Assembly (NCBI RefSeq): GCF_023343835.1
Contig: NC_064439.1
Span: 33,430,508-33,494,507 of the forward strand
Source: Lagopus muta
Lineage: Eukaryota > Chordata > Aves > Galliformes > Phasianidae
Length of the DNA: 64,000 nucleotides
Direction of reading: 5' to 3'
Positions 11,920 through 24,600 of the stretch are shown here, in pieces; position 1 is the first letter of the stretch; the number at the start of each line of letters is the position of its first letter. The notes under the pieces are model-generated. The model made no database searches. It had not been told where the DNA came from and saw only the letters and a list, made by a program, of their open reading frames with translations. A program made the translations under genes and the position numbers.

Positions 11920-12618
11920 CCCGCCCCGCCGCCAGACCCAGCGCTCACCTCAGCGCCGCGAGTCCACCATGGCCCACCAGCTGCTGGCAGCACGGCAGCC
12001 CCTCGGCCCGGCCAACCCGCAGACGTGGCAGCTGCCTTCACGGCCGGCAGCCCTCGACTTCGTGCCGGCCGGGACTAGGGGGAACCACGTCCTCTGATTG
12101 GTTCAGCTCAAGCAGAAGCGTTGGCCCATTGGCTGCCTTTTCCGGTTTGCCCAATCGGAAGCGGCGTTTTGCGAGAGGGTCGCTAAGCGAAGGGGGCGGG
12201 ACCTGAGCTCCAGGAAGCGAACGCTAGCGCGCCGGAGAGTCCGCACAATAGAGCCGGCTCCTGCCGGCCTCCGATTGGACAGCGCCGTCACCAAGAAGGC
12301 GTTCCTATAGGCTGCGGGAGGCCACCTGCTTCGGGCGTGCTGCGCCCGTTCCCTCCCCCTTTCGCGTGCTCGTCAGGCGGAGTTGCGATTCTTGGAATGT
12401 TTTACGCAACCGTAGCGCTGAGGGGTGGTTCTTTGGGCGCACCCTGCGCCAGGAGCGTGGCAGAGGGCCGGCACGGCGGCGGGGGCCGGGCCGCGCAGGG
12501 CGGGCGGCGCCCCGCTATGGCCCTGGGTGCCGGCAGAAGCGGCGGCGGGAGGCAGCGGCGAACGGCGTGAGCGCGCCGGGGGCCGGCTGCGCTGCATGGG
12601 GGCGGGGGCCCGGTCGCC
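11920..12618. promoter_or_regulatory. bidirectional CpG-island promoter of FKBP14 and PLEKHA8
   Basis: The 699 bp between two divergent start codons is strongly GC- and CpG-rich, and the richness extends into both first exons. It contains four CCAAT-box pentamers: ATTGG at 12097-12101, 12128-12132 and 12274-12278, and CCAAT at 12151-12155. It also has GC-box sequences such as 'aagggggcgggac' near 12190. No TATA box is evident for either gene. CCAAT clusters plus GC boxes are typical of NF-Y/Sp1-driven bidirectional housekeeping promoters. An ACGTGG core (minus strand, 12090-12085) lies near the first CCAAT box, but the spacing is not that of a canonical ER-stress element. Transcription starts cannot be placed from sequence alone. 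Confidence 0.85.
12097..12278. promoter_or_regulatory. cluster of four CCAAT boxes (predicted NF-Y sites)
   Basis: ATTGG at 12097, 12128 and 12274 and CCAAT at 12151. Three of the four lie within 59 bp. The flanks are good NF-Y matches, for example 'ctgattggttc' and 'ccgattggaca'. Three are in the same (reverse) orientation and one is opposite. They are central between the two start codons. Confidence 0.7.
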
Positions 12619-12658
12619 ATGGAGGGCGTGCTGTACAAGTGGACCAACTACCTGAGCG
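12619..12658 (+). CDS. PLEKHA8: PLEKHA8 exon 1 (coding part)
   Basis: ATG at 12619 opens [13 protein letters not shown], identical to human as far as I recall, and carries K7 of the PI4P site. Ends in phase 1 at 12658 with donor GTGAGT. Lies in the CpG island. Confidence 0.96.
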
Positions 12659-15600
12659 GTGAGTCGCTGTCCCTCGCCAGCGGCGGGGTCTGGTCCTCTG
12701 GGGAGGCACCGTGTCAGCCGCGCCTTGCTGTGCGGGTGGGAGGGCGCTGGCGATCCCAGCTAGGGCTGAGCGAGGTGCGGCCGGGCGGCGAGCGCGAGCC
12801 AGGCGGAGGGGTCGAATGTGCGGGGGCATTCCTGCCGCTCTTCCCCTTCACGCCTCGGGGGCTCTGAGGGGAATCAGACAGTGAGGCACCAGGCGTGGGT
12901 TTCTTCGTTAGTAAATACCCTTATGTTGTGGTATCTGTGCAGCGGGTGCAGCCGTTCTCGGCTTTCCGTGCGGGTTGCAGTGTTATTAGTCATTTCCCCA
13001 TCGTCGGTAAGAAATCAAGTCCTGGGTCCGTTTGATCTAAAGTTGTGTCTGTTTGTTTTCACCCGTTTCACGTAGGTGCTGGGCGTATTTTGAAGCCTCA
13101 CGCTTGCTTTCATGCCGTGAGCTCTGAGCTCCGTGTCCCCGTGCCGCTGCAGCTGAGCGAGCGCCTTTGGCACCGCCGGGCGCGCGGCTGCGGTGGGCTC
13201 AGCAGCTGCTCTGCTAGAAATGGTCCGTCTCCGTCAGCGCTTTATCTTTTGTTAACCACGCTGACGTTAGGAAAACAACTCTTCTCCAGAAGAGTTGCAA
13301 AGTGGCACAGGCTGCCCGGGGAGATGGTGCAGTCACCGTCTCTGGAGGTGTTCGAGCACCGCGTGGATGTGGCACTGAGGGATGTGATCAGTGGGCATGA
13401 AGGGAGTGGGTCGGTGCTTGGACTCCGTGACCTTAGAGGTCTTTTCCAACTTTAATGATTCCGTGATTCCCTTTCAATCGACCCTTATGAAGAAGGATGA
13501 CGCTGTGCAAACGTCAATCTGAATTAATGCAGGGCAAAATAATCTGATTTATCTGGGTGCATGAGGTTTGCCACAAGTGAAAGCTAGATAAGCTTTCTTC
13601 TTCACAGGGAGAAACCATGTGATGGATGATTGAAGTATCTTTCTTATTTCTTGTTTCTGCTAGTGAACGTAGTGGCCAAGGTTACCCTGTCTTTTCCCAG
13701 GTTGTTGAAGGGCTGTCTGTGTTATGTTTGAGAACAGTAAATTGGCTGTTCTGCAAACTAGCAATGTTGCATGTGCTTTCTTTAGGCATATATTTTCTGC
13801 CCTGAGGCCACTGGGTTATAACTTTATGCGATCATGCAGAAAAAAATACAGTGGTGTATTTCCCCACAGCCCTGGGGCAGGAAGCTACATCTTTGTTATG
13901 ACCTACATGTTTACTTGATAGCAAGAACGTTTCAGAAGTAGGAAATGAATTGGATTTACCATGGGCAAAGGTTGGAATGTTCGGATTGCCAACTGAAACA
14001 CAGATGAACTTTCCTTACTGCTCAAACAAGTTACCTCGTTTCACAATAAACACATTTGTTTGCTTTGTTATAGATTAGGATGATGTGAGTTAGTGTTGAT
14101 TGATTTCTGCTTGGAGATAGGTTTTCCTCTGGTGTTAAGCCTCAGTTTGTGTTGTGATTTCTACACACAGGTCCTCCAAGCTGCCCATGAAATCTGAGTG
14201 TAAAGAGTTTGGGCTTTAGAACTCGGTTGTTTTATCCCCAGTACAATGGTCACCAGACAGTGGTTTCTCTTTATGTCATTATTACTACTATTTTTTTTAT
14301 GGTCATGTAAACTTTCATGGAGTTACAGAGGTGCAGAGACTGGGAGACCAGAGACATCCGGTCCAACCCCTCTGCTAAGAAACATTCCCTAGAGTAGGGA
14401 TCAGATACTCTTTTCTGTGTCTCATCCTCTGAAGCAGATTAAAGAGAATGGGGCCCTTTGTAAGAATCATTGCTGAAGTATTAAATGTGGTAGAACTTTT
14501 TCACTTGGCAAATATGATGCATCAGCAAGCTTCCAATTACAAATCCTTAAACTCTGGTTATCTTAAATCTTGGAGGCATGCAAGTTAGATAGCCTCCGCC
14601 AAGTCTGTGATCAGAGCATGCAATTTGATCTTAAAAATTCCTACTTTTCATCCTTTGCCAAAACTGTATTTCAGCATTGCTTGGTGAAAGTTGTGAGGCC
14701 TATTGTAGCCAGCAGTCTGAGTGCTAAGAGCATCACCCTGTACCTTCCCTATGCCTCTTTGGTCTATTGTGCTGCTGCCCCGTGGCCCAGGCCAGCTGAG
14801 AGCTCTCTGACATGTACAGTGTCAAAGCAGACTTTTGGCTGCGGTGCTGTAATGTAACTGTTCCCAAACAGGGGGGATGCTGATTGCAGAACAAAGAAAA
14901 GTAGAGAGCAGAGATGGATTGCACACACAAGCTGCTCACTTCTGCTTGGAAGCTGCCTCCATGTGATGCTTCTGCTGAACTCAGGCTGCAAGTCACACTT
15001 CTTGTTTATCACACTCTGTGATTAATAAAACAAATTTCTTAACTCTTCGGAGATTGCCTTGTAAAAATAAGCTGGGATTTTGATTTCTCACAAGGTTTAT
15101 AGAATGAGCAAGCTATTATTTTCCAAAGGGAAATAGGGTGGAGACAAGGAATACTTTCTTTCAGTTATGTGTGTATCAGCTTGGCACTCTGATTGTTCTA
15201 CAATTTTACTTCTGAAATTGAATTAAATTCAGATCTTCAGCATAAGGCATGCTTTACCTGGGTTAACTGGCCCCAGGCAGGACTGAGGCTGACTCTGGAA
15301 GGGATGGGATGTATCAGGTCTTGGCTTGTGGATCAAAGGCAGCTTAGTCATTAGAAAGAAAAATGCTGACTGCCTCCACTGATTTGCCTAGCATTCTTTA
15401 TGTGCTTAGGGAAGTGGCTTTGATTGGTTTTATTTTTTCTAACCTTTTCCTGGTGTTTAAATATTCCCTTTGCTGAGTAACTCTAACCCTACCAAGTTCA
15501 TCTTCCTTAAGGCACCTCACATTCATGCCACTGCTCGTGATGCTGCATCGCACCACATACCACAGCTGGCTCCTCTCATCTGCCTGTATGGTTTGTTCCC

Positions 15601-18600
15601 TGTAATTTTATTATTACACTCTGAATTCTTTGCAGTTTGTTCCAAGATGCCAAGAGCCAGTACCAAGCAGTAGATTTTAGGCTTCATGTAGAGCTTGAAG
15701 TTACTCATGTCTCTAATGATTCAGACTTCCTTAAACAACTTGAGGGGAAACTTTAAAGAAAACTGACGCTCTTTCAAATGTTTGTAGCTATGGGTACATA
15801 GATCTGCGGATATTTGGATGCTATTGCTTAGAATGAGTTTTTGATTTCAGAGTTTAAGAAATCTGACCTTTCAGGATGGGGGATATGTACACATCTATTC
15901 GATATGAAGCTCTGAGAAGTAAAGTCCTCTATTTCTTAGATGGAGGAAGTAATTGAAAACTGCACATTAAGTAAACATTTGGTTCCCAAAAGCTTTTGTT
16001 TATCATATTTCTCCCTCTTTTAGGCTCTGGTTATAGTCCAGCTTGTGACTGCATAAAATGAGAAGGGCAGTGGTCTGACCAGCATTACTGACCGTGTCTG
16101 CTGTCAGACTGGCTGTTAGTCTTTGCATTTTGTGTAATTGTTTGTGTGATTTGACCTTTCCCATCCATTCTCTGCAAGCACACCTCCCTCACTCCCCTGC
16201 TTTTCCTTCACACAGCAGTCTTGCTTCTGTCATACCTTTTTGGAAATGAGCACCGTGCTTTGCAGCAAAGAAGTTGGATGAGGCTGCAGGAAAGGCCGGC
16301 AGTGTCCCCTCTCTCCTCTGTAGGTGAGGGAGCTGCAGAGCAGCACAGCACTTCCCAGCAGGTATGCTGCAGTACCGGTGCCTCTTCATTCTGCCCTTCT
16401 GCACGGAAATAAGCGATCACAGGGAACACAAGCAGAAGGTGGGGCAGAATGACGGTAGAGATTGTCTTATGTGTTCTGGTAAAGTCATTGTGTTGACTGC
16501 GGTTAGCAGGTTAACCACAGTGCAGGTCACAGACAGAAGCTGGGGAAGTGCAAACAGAGGAGGGGAATTTTGATAGGTGAATGTTTTGTTGCTTAGAAGA
16601 CTCAAATTAATGTGTCTGAGCAGTGAGCTGATTTGCTGCACTTTTGCCTCCATCACTGTCAGCAATCAATCCCTTCTCTGCCCTTTGTCCTTTCACCATC
16701 CCTTTTAAAAATGCCTGGTTACTGGGATGATGCTCTCCATTCCTCTTAAGGGTAGCTGGCCATGGCTGTAGAGCTCATTTGCAAACACACAGTTGCTCTG
16801 TGAAGGCAGGTTGCTTTTCTAGTGCTGCAAGTATTGTGCTAACAGTTATATTTGGAATGGGGCTGGATTTTGTGAGACTTCTGGGAGAAAAAACATTTGG
16901 GAAAGGGTATTTAAGCCAGTTCTAGCTGCTGTGTGCTTCACTTGCACCACTTTTCTCCCTCAAAAGAGTGATGAATTCATGACAAAAAGTGATACAATGG
17001 TTCAAGTTGCTATGTCTGTTAATTTCAAGGCTTTTAGAGGCTATTGTTATGGCTACCTTTTGTTACCATGCACATCCTCCCTAGTAAAGTAGTCTGCAGG
17101 CATTCCTGGCAGCTGCTCTCTAGGTGAGAGGATAACAACGCAAAGGTTGTTGTATGAATTGTGACTCGTTCATTTGCAGCATTTCTGCTGTCCCTCATGA
17201 GTGGATTTTTATCCTGGCAAATTGTTTCACTACAGAGTTAAGGTTGCAAAATGCATTCCGATGCCTCAGGTTGCATCTTCACAAAATCCTTTCATAGCTT
17301 TGGAAGGCAGTTTGGAAATGCAACAGAATTCTCTGTCAGGATAGCCCATTCCTGCATTGTTTCTGCAGGAGAAAAGGGAAACTTTCAAGCTTTGTCTATG
17401 CAAAATGCTCTTCCTCTGAATACTGTTCCTGAGTGATAACATTAAATATTTGGACATGAGAACTGAATTTAATCTCATAAGAGGTAAAAGAAATTAATTC
17501 TTAAGATCAGAACTTTAAGATTTACCATGTATGCTCCTAATATTTGAGATTGCAAACAAGTTGGGGTTTTGAAAACATTTTGTCATTTTGCAGCATGGAG
17601 ATTTTTATTGCCTTTCTTTGACAGAAAAATCCATGCCATGTCCTTCAGATATTAGTGTGTTAAAATCAATAGGGTTGCTTGTGGGCTGACATGGAGTATT
17701 TGTGTTATTTGTGTTGTGCAGCTGAGGAAGTGCAGGGAGCTCAGTGGAGGAGGAAGTTTATCAGCACAGCCTGGGGCAGCTCAGCAAGGTGTCAGGCAGC
17801 TGGAAATAAGATCTCTTGACTCAGTCCTGTGTTGTGACCATTGAAGATGCATCCTTTTACTGGAAAACCTAGTTTTCTTCATCATTGGAAGGCAGGCATT
17901 TTGTTAGTAACTGTTACATTATAAGAAGATGGTGTATTCTGGGTAGTAGCTACTATCTGAACAACGAGGGGCAGGCTGGGTTTAGCAAAGATCCAAATTT
18001 TATATTACATTCATAGGCTTGCATTAGCACTGGCAACTTAGCATTTCACTTAGGTTTTGCAAGCTAACAGCACTGCCTTGGGCTTGTTTGAACTTTTCCA
18101 GCAGCTCTCATCAGGCTATCAGTCATGGACAGGATACCTTGGGTGCTGGGAGATAAAATGATGGGTGGAAGTATGTTGAACACTGCTTACCCTACCCATG
18201 GTGGGATGAAGAGATGGATGTTGCTTGCGCTTGCTGTGAGATGTCTCTCGTGACTTTGCAAAGAAGAAGTGCAAAGGCCTGCCACAGAGTCATGTTGCTG
18301 GGATATTAGCAGCGGGGATGGGGGTGTGGTGTAGGCTCCTATTAGGTGGATGTTGCTGTAATGTGGAAGGTTTGTAGTTATCTCCTATCTACACTTAAAA
18401 TCTGAATTCAGGTCCAAGAAATCCAAGGATTATTTATTTATTGTATATGTTTTTCTAAAGACTTATGTTGAAGCTCAAGAAATTAGTAAGCATAAAGTTT
18501 TAGAAAATTCTCCTGGGAAGCAAGTAGTAATAAAAGCCTATGTGTCTTGCCTTTGTGCCTTTGAGAAATGCAACTGGAACTGGCATCTCTTAATTGCAGC

Positions 18601-21600
18601 TTGTTTTCCAGGTCATCAGTTTGACTTCTTGAGTATGTAATTCTCCCAGATGGTTTGGCGTTATGGATGTCTGACATGATCTACATGTCTTCAAATGTGG
18701 AGTTTTGTTTCTCCAGGCTTGGTACTTTGCAACCAGAGCTTTCTGGAGTCTGAATTGTGTAACATTAAAATTTGAATTATGTCCAAATTTCAGCGGTGTT
18801 ATCAAGAAATGTCAAGTTTACTCAGCAACAGCCACATCCAGACTTCCTGAAGGGTAGTGATGGAAGTAGGCAGATCTCTCAGACTGGGGAAACTGCTTAA
18901 ATGTTTGTTTCTGTGCTGGACAATATTTGGTCTTCCAGGCTCTGCAGGTACTAACTTCAAGTTTCACAAAGAAGTGCTGTATTTATTAGGACCAGTAACC
19001 AGTGTCTGTTGGGTGTTTATTGTTAATGGCTCTGTGCCTCTAAGACAAGCTGTGGGAGCAGGTGCTACATTTTGTCCTGCCTGTGCACCAGCAATATGAA
19101 TGGACTCAGTAAATGCTGCTGTTGTGTTAGTGCTCTCGCCAGAGGTTTGGCTTTAGCTTTCTATCTCAGATGAAGCCTGCATTCCAGCAGTTGCAGTCTT
19201 CCTACTGGAGTTTATGGGTAGAAAATAAAACCAAATAAAGCCAGGATTTGTGCTTGTCAAAGTATCTTTTTGCTGCTTTCTCTTCGTTGTTTTCTTTCTC
19301 TGCTCTTTGTTTGTCTGTGAATGTGAAGTGCCTGTAATTGAAGATTGTAACCCTGTTGCACTGTCCGGGATTTGTCAGCCATGCACTATTTTTAGCTGGT
19401 TGTTTAGGATAACCTTCCTGTGGCATTGAGAACCAGGTGGTTACTGCATCTTCTGACAGAATCCTGCTGTGGTTGGGGTTTTTAAAAATTGTTTACTTTC
19501 ACCAAAATGCATTTTTATTAGAGTAGTGATGATTGTGTTCAGAAAATGTCTGCTGTTCAAGTTAACAGTTGTCTATCTCTGTACTTTTAATGCCTTCTTA
19601 ATAAAGAAGACTTAGGTTATGCAAAGCAAGACAGATAATTGCTGATACTGCAGATGAACCCCAAACAAACAAAAGCCTCCACAAAATGTATTGACTCATG
19701 ACATTTTTAACCAGCATCTGAAATGACAGGGGCAGAGTGCTTTGCATGTTGGCTAATTGATAGCTTAGCCTTTGATTGATGAGATGCAATTTAGTAGAGC
19801 ATCAGCTGCATGAGCAAAGCCGAAATAGTTTGCGTGCACCAGCTGGATCTCCAGACTGAATTAGAGGCCTGTATTGACTGTGACACTGTGTTATTTAAGG
19901 GATTGGATCTGTGCCATCAAGTGTCTGAAGCAATGAACTGCTTCTCTCTGCTCAACAATCATCTCCTTTTTTTTTGTGAGCTCCTCCATACAAATAATGA
20001 TTTTAGGATACTTACTGTATTTTGGTGACAAGACTAATAAGAACCAAACTTGTTGTTCTCTTTTTTTCTTTTTTTTTCCTCTAGAAGTTTCAATCTTTGT
20101 AGTTTTTGCCATTCAAGCAAATAAAGAAAATAAAGAACCTTTGAGAATGCTTCGGCATTTACAATGCTTTTATATTCTTCTAGAAAACAGTGGAGGAGCT
20201 CTAGAAGAATATGAAGAAGGCTTTATGTTTAATTTGTTTTCCCATTTCCCCAAAGGTTTGGTAATGTATAGACCAGGCCGTCCTTCGTGCTGTGGTACTG
20301 CTTATACACAAAACAAAACCCATCTCCTACTGTTTGTCTGGGGCTGTAGGGCTTTCTAGGGGTGAACCGAGTAATGCTTGGCTACAGCACTGGCTTAAAG
20401 CCAGCTGGTTAAGAGCAGTCACTCCTCCAAAGAGATGTGCTCAGGTTCTTGGGGTGCTGCGTGCATCATGGCCGTGTTTTTTTCCAGTAAGATTGCTGAC
20501 CCAGTGTGGAATATGGGTATCTCAGCTCTGGCCCTGTCCAGAGAAGCATGTTGCAGCTCAGGAATGAAAGCTGATTTGCTCCAGTGACGTTGCTGTCTTA
20601 CTTCTTAGGTTAATGAGCTTTTAGTTTTTAATTAGAAATAAATGGTGGCTACTCGGTCTTGTTTATTTGTATCCTTTCATGCTAAGAAGTGCTTCCAAAA
20701 GAAGAAAACAGAAGGGATAGTTTAGTTCTGAAGTTGGGCAGCAGGGTGGACAAAAGCAATGCTCAAAACGATTTGTTTTGGTCTAGCCTGGTGTTTTCAT
20801 TGTTCTCCTGGAATGGATCCAGAAGTGCAAGTTATTAATTACAGGCTGCTTTTTGTAGGGACAGCATGGGAGTTTCATGAGCTATTGAGAAAAGCTTTGT
20901 TAAAAGACAACTTTCAGAAATCACTGTATTCCCCCTCTTTCCCTTGATATAAGATCTTCTTGCCTTTTGTTTCTGAAGGTAGTTGGAATGGGCCTTTCTG
21001 AAGGAAGGTAGGTACATAAGGCAAGACAGCTGTGCTGACTTCTGGAGAGAATGAAGGGGTGGATTGACAAGCAGTGGATGAAACTGAAGATGGTGTTCTG
21101 AGAAGGTGCTATAAGGAGAGAAAGAGTCCGTTATACCTTGCTAGTATAACTACTGAAAATGACATGTGGCATCTCAGGAATATACCTCCGGAGTGTAGCT
21201 GACAGCCTTCAAGTCCATCTGCCTGCAGGAAGGATGTGTAATTGCTGGCAAGCAGTGGTTGTAGAGTACAACATCCAGACCTGTCACAATCTTACCTGTT
21301 GGAATGATTTATTTTTCCTGGGGGAACCGAGAATCTCTGGGGCCTTATTTGCAGCAAGTCTTGAATTAGAGAGGTGGTGGAACTGCAGGGGATGCAGTAA
21401 CGGAGAAATGCAATTTTGTCTCTTAGGCTGGCAGCCTCGTTGGTTTCTTCTCTGTGGTGGTATCTTGTCCTACTATGATTCTCAGGAAGATGCCTGGAAG
21501 GGTTGCAAAGGAAGCATCCAAATGGCTGTGTGTGAAATTCAAGGTAAGTCAGATGCAGTGACGCAATTGCACAAGGTTTGGCTAATAAGCATATATTACA

Positions 21601-24600
21601 TTTTAGGTGAAATTTCGGGTCATGAGAGCTGTTTGTGCTCTTATCTTGATGCTATGTATTTCTAGTAAATAAGGAACTTGATTTATGTACAAGGTAGTAT
21701 TTTGAAAATGTTAGAAGAGCTGCAAGTCTCATACAGTGGGTATTCTACATGGAGGTGTGTCGCTGTTCTTTCATGAGCCATAGTGGAGGAACACAGAGCT
21801 TCAAGTGACTCTTCCTATGCACAAAGTGCTAAAACTAAAATTATGAGTAATAAACTTTGATACTGCTCTCTCAAATGGGTTTACTTGCCATGGGAGGCAC
21901 AGCTCCTGAATGCTACTGTACTGATTGTGAAGCTGTTTTTCATAGCCTTTTGTCCCACAGCTGTATACGTGTCCTGTCTATTCCCTTGCTCAGAAGTAAC
22001 AAAATGGCAGTGGGGGAGTTTTGAGGCTAGCATATCTGCTGAGATATTCAGTTGGGCTGGGAAGGGTGGAGGAGCTGGCCTGAAATCTATGTTGCTTCTA
22101 GTTCATCCTGCAGATAACACACGAATGGACCTGATCATCCCAGGGGAACAGTACTTCTATCTGAAAGCAAGAAATGCAGTTGAGAGGCAAAAGTGGCTGG
22201 TTGCACTAGGAACGGCGAAAGCCTGTCTGACAGACAGCAGGACACAAAAGGAAAAAGGCAAGAAATCCCTTCTGCTGTCACACATGTTTGCATTTTATTT
22301 CCCCAACCCCTAGTAGATGAAACACAAAGATGACAAAATCAGTACTTGATCTCTGTGTCCAACCTGTGCTTCAGGCCTTTGGTGCTGATAAACACCAAGA
22401 TGTGGGAGCTCTAGATAGCGATGTCAGGCATTAGCTCTCACTGCAGGGATTTGAATACTTCTCCTTAAGACATGCTGTGTATGAATATTTTGAAAACTGT
22501 GCTGATGGCTTCCATGAGTACAAGAAGAGTACACAAAATGCCATTAATACAAGACAAAATGTCTTTATTTAAGGATGGTGGAGCGCTGGAACAGGTGGCA
22601 CAGAGAGGTTGTAGAGTCCGGCATTGGCAGTATTCAAGATCTGTCTGGACTTGATCCTGAGCAACCTGCTCTAGCTGTCCCTGCTTTAAACAGAGGAGTC
22701 AGACTTGCTGATCTCTTCTAGCCTCAACCATTCTATGACTCAAAGATATACATTAAGTTTTGTACTTGAAAGTAAATGTCTTTTCCCTCCAGTGTTTTCT
22801 GCTCAGAAGGTAGAATCCCAGTTCTTTAACTCAGTGTAATTGTTTGCTACTTAGTGAAAACAAGCAAACAAAAATACAGTATGTAGGGATTTTGTCTTAT
22901 TCATAAGGTTCTTTGAGGTCAAATGTTGTCTACTTGTTTCTTTGTTTTTTTTCTGTGCTGTAAGCCTAGGAACATTCTGAGCCGATGGCAGCAAATAGTG
23001 AAACGTATTTACCTGTCACAAGTGTAATCTTTGGCCAACCCTGCTCATCTTTTTGAATTTATAGAAAATGCTTTGAAACATAGTAGTATTCATTGAATTA
23101 GATTGGATAGTAATGTCTCAGCAGCTTTACAAAATCACATACTGCAAGATGGATACACTGAATTCAACATTACTATTTTTTTCATTTTTAGAGTTCACTG
23201 AAAACACAGAAGCCTTGAAGACTAAAATGTCTGAACTTAGACTATACTGTAACCTTCTTGTTCAGCAAGTGCATAAAACTAAGGAAGCCAGCATTTCTGC
23301 TGTATCAGAACCAGAGGTACAGCTCTATTTTTGGTGTAGACCTCTTCAATAAAGACTTAAGCTTTCCGAACTCTTCTGGTTAGCCAGTGCAGTATTTGTT
23401 CACACTTATTGTTGCACTGCCTTTCTGCTGAGGACCTGTGGGAAGTTGCATACCCACACAACAGTTCTTGTTTAAATGAAGTAATACTGTATTGTTGTTG
23501 GCAATGTGTTACTTCATTCTGTGTTTTTTTTTTTTTTTTTTTTTTTTTGCTTGTGGGATTTTTGAAGTTACTTCAAAAGTTATCTTCAGATTATTCTGTC
23601 TCGTTTGTTTACTTTCGTTTCCCTTGTCAGTGATACCACTGGAGTACCGCTATTGAATACAGCAAAGCTTACAGTTAATGTATTTTTAACATCAGAGATG
23701 TGTAATTTAAAAGGCATATATTATATATATTAAATATACATACATATATATATTATAATACAAATCTACTCTGCTTGTTGTAGAGAAAAACTGACGAAAG
23801 CAGCAATGCTATAAAGGGGCATAGGGCCAGTAATATGGGATGCCAGTTCTCTCAGCAGCTGACACTTTGTCAAACAACAGCTTTGTCAAGCAACAATCAT
23901 GTCTGTAGCAGTTATGGGATTTGTAGATGTTAGTTGATCCAAGCTGATCTTTTGTGGTGTGTCTGTGTGTTCCAATTGGTTTATTCCTACAGAGTGGGAT
24001 TGATGTGGGAGCTCTGTTGAAATCAACATGTGACACCTTCCTGAAGACTCTTGAAGAATGTATGCAGATTGCAAATACTGCCTTTACTTCTGAGTTATTA
24101 CATCAGACCCCTCCAGGATCCCCACATTTAGCAGTTCTCAGAACAAACAGGGTAGGGACCAGTACCCTTTTCTATCAGTCTTGGTGTGGAAGGCGCCGTT
24201 TCTTAAAGTAGCATTTGTGGAAGCAGATAATGAATTTTTTTTTAATTTTTTTTTTTTGGTTGCCAATCTCTTAACTCTTAACTATAGGTAGAAGCTATTA
24301 ACCATTAACTTTCAGGGCCTGATCCAGCTGCAGGCGTTTAAAATATCCTGACTGTGTGCCCAGGGTGGTCCATTGTAGGAGCTCACAGCAATTAATACTC
24401 CTGAGTTACCAGCATCACATCTGTCTTAATGTGCCACCAGGGGCTGATGAGCTTATCTTCTTAATGGCTTTCTTTAATCTTGAATCCATAGCTACAGGTG
24501 TAAAATTGAAGCATCTCTGGCAAACAGCTGGTTAAGGTGTACGTAGGAATGTAGATTCTTCACTGCACCTGGGAAGTGAATTCACTCCGCTATCTGGTGC

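Noticed and set aside
11608-12078. 156-codon plus-strand open frame across the FKBP14/PLEKHA8 promoter
   Set aside because: It runs through the CA/CG repeat and antisense of FKBP14 exon 1; length is explained by GC-rich sequence poor in stop codons.
12085-12101. Possible ER-stress response element (ACGTGG near CCAAT)
   Set aside because: Spacing and orientation do not match CCAAT-N9-CCACG or the ERSE-II arrangement; kept only as a speculation in the promoter finding.
13045-13455. 136-codon open frame upstream in PLEKHA8 intron 1
   Set aside because: Its second half is a CR1 LINE 3' fragment; no domain, no splice context.
21159-21665. 168-codon continuous open frame
   Set aside because: Only the 21427-21543 part is exon (PLEKHA8 exon 2); the flanks are intron read-through with clear AG and GT boundaries.
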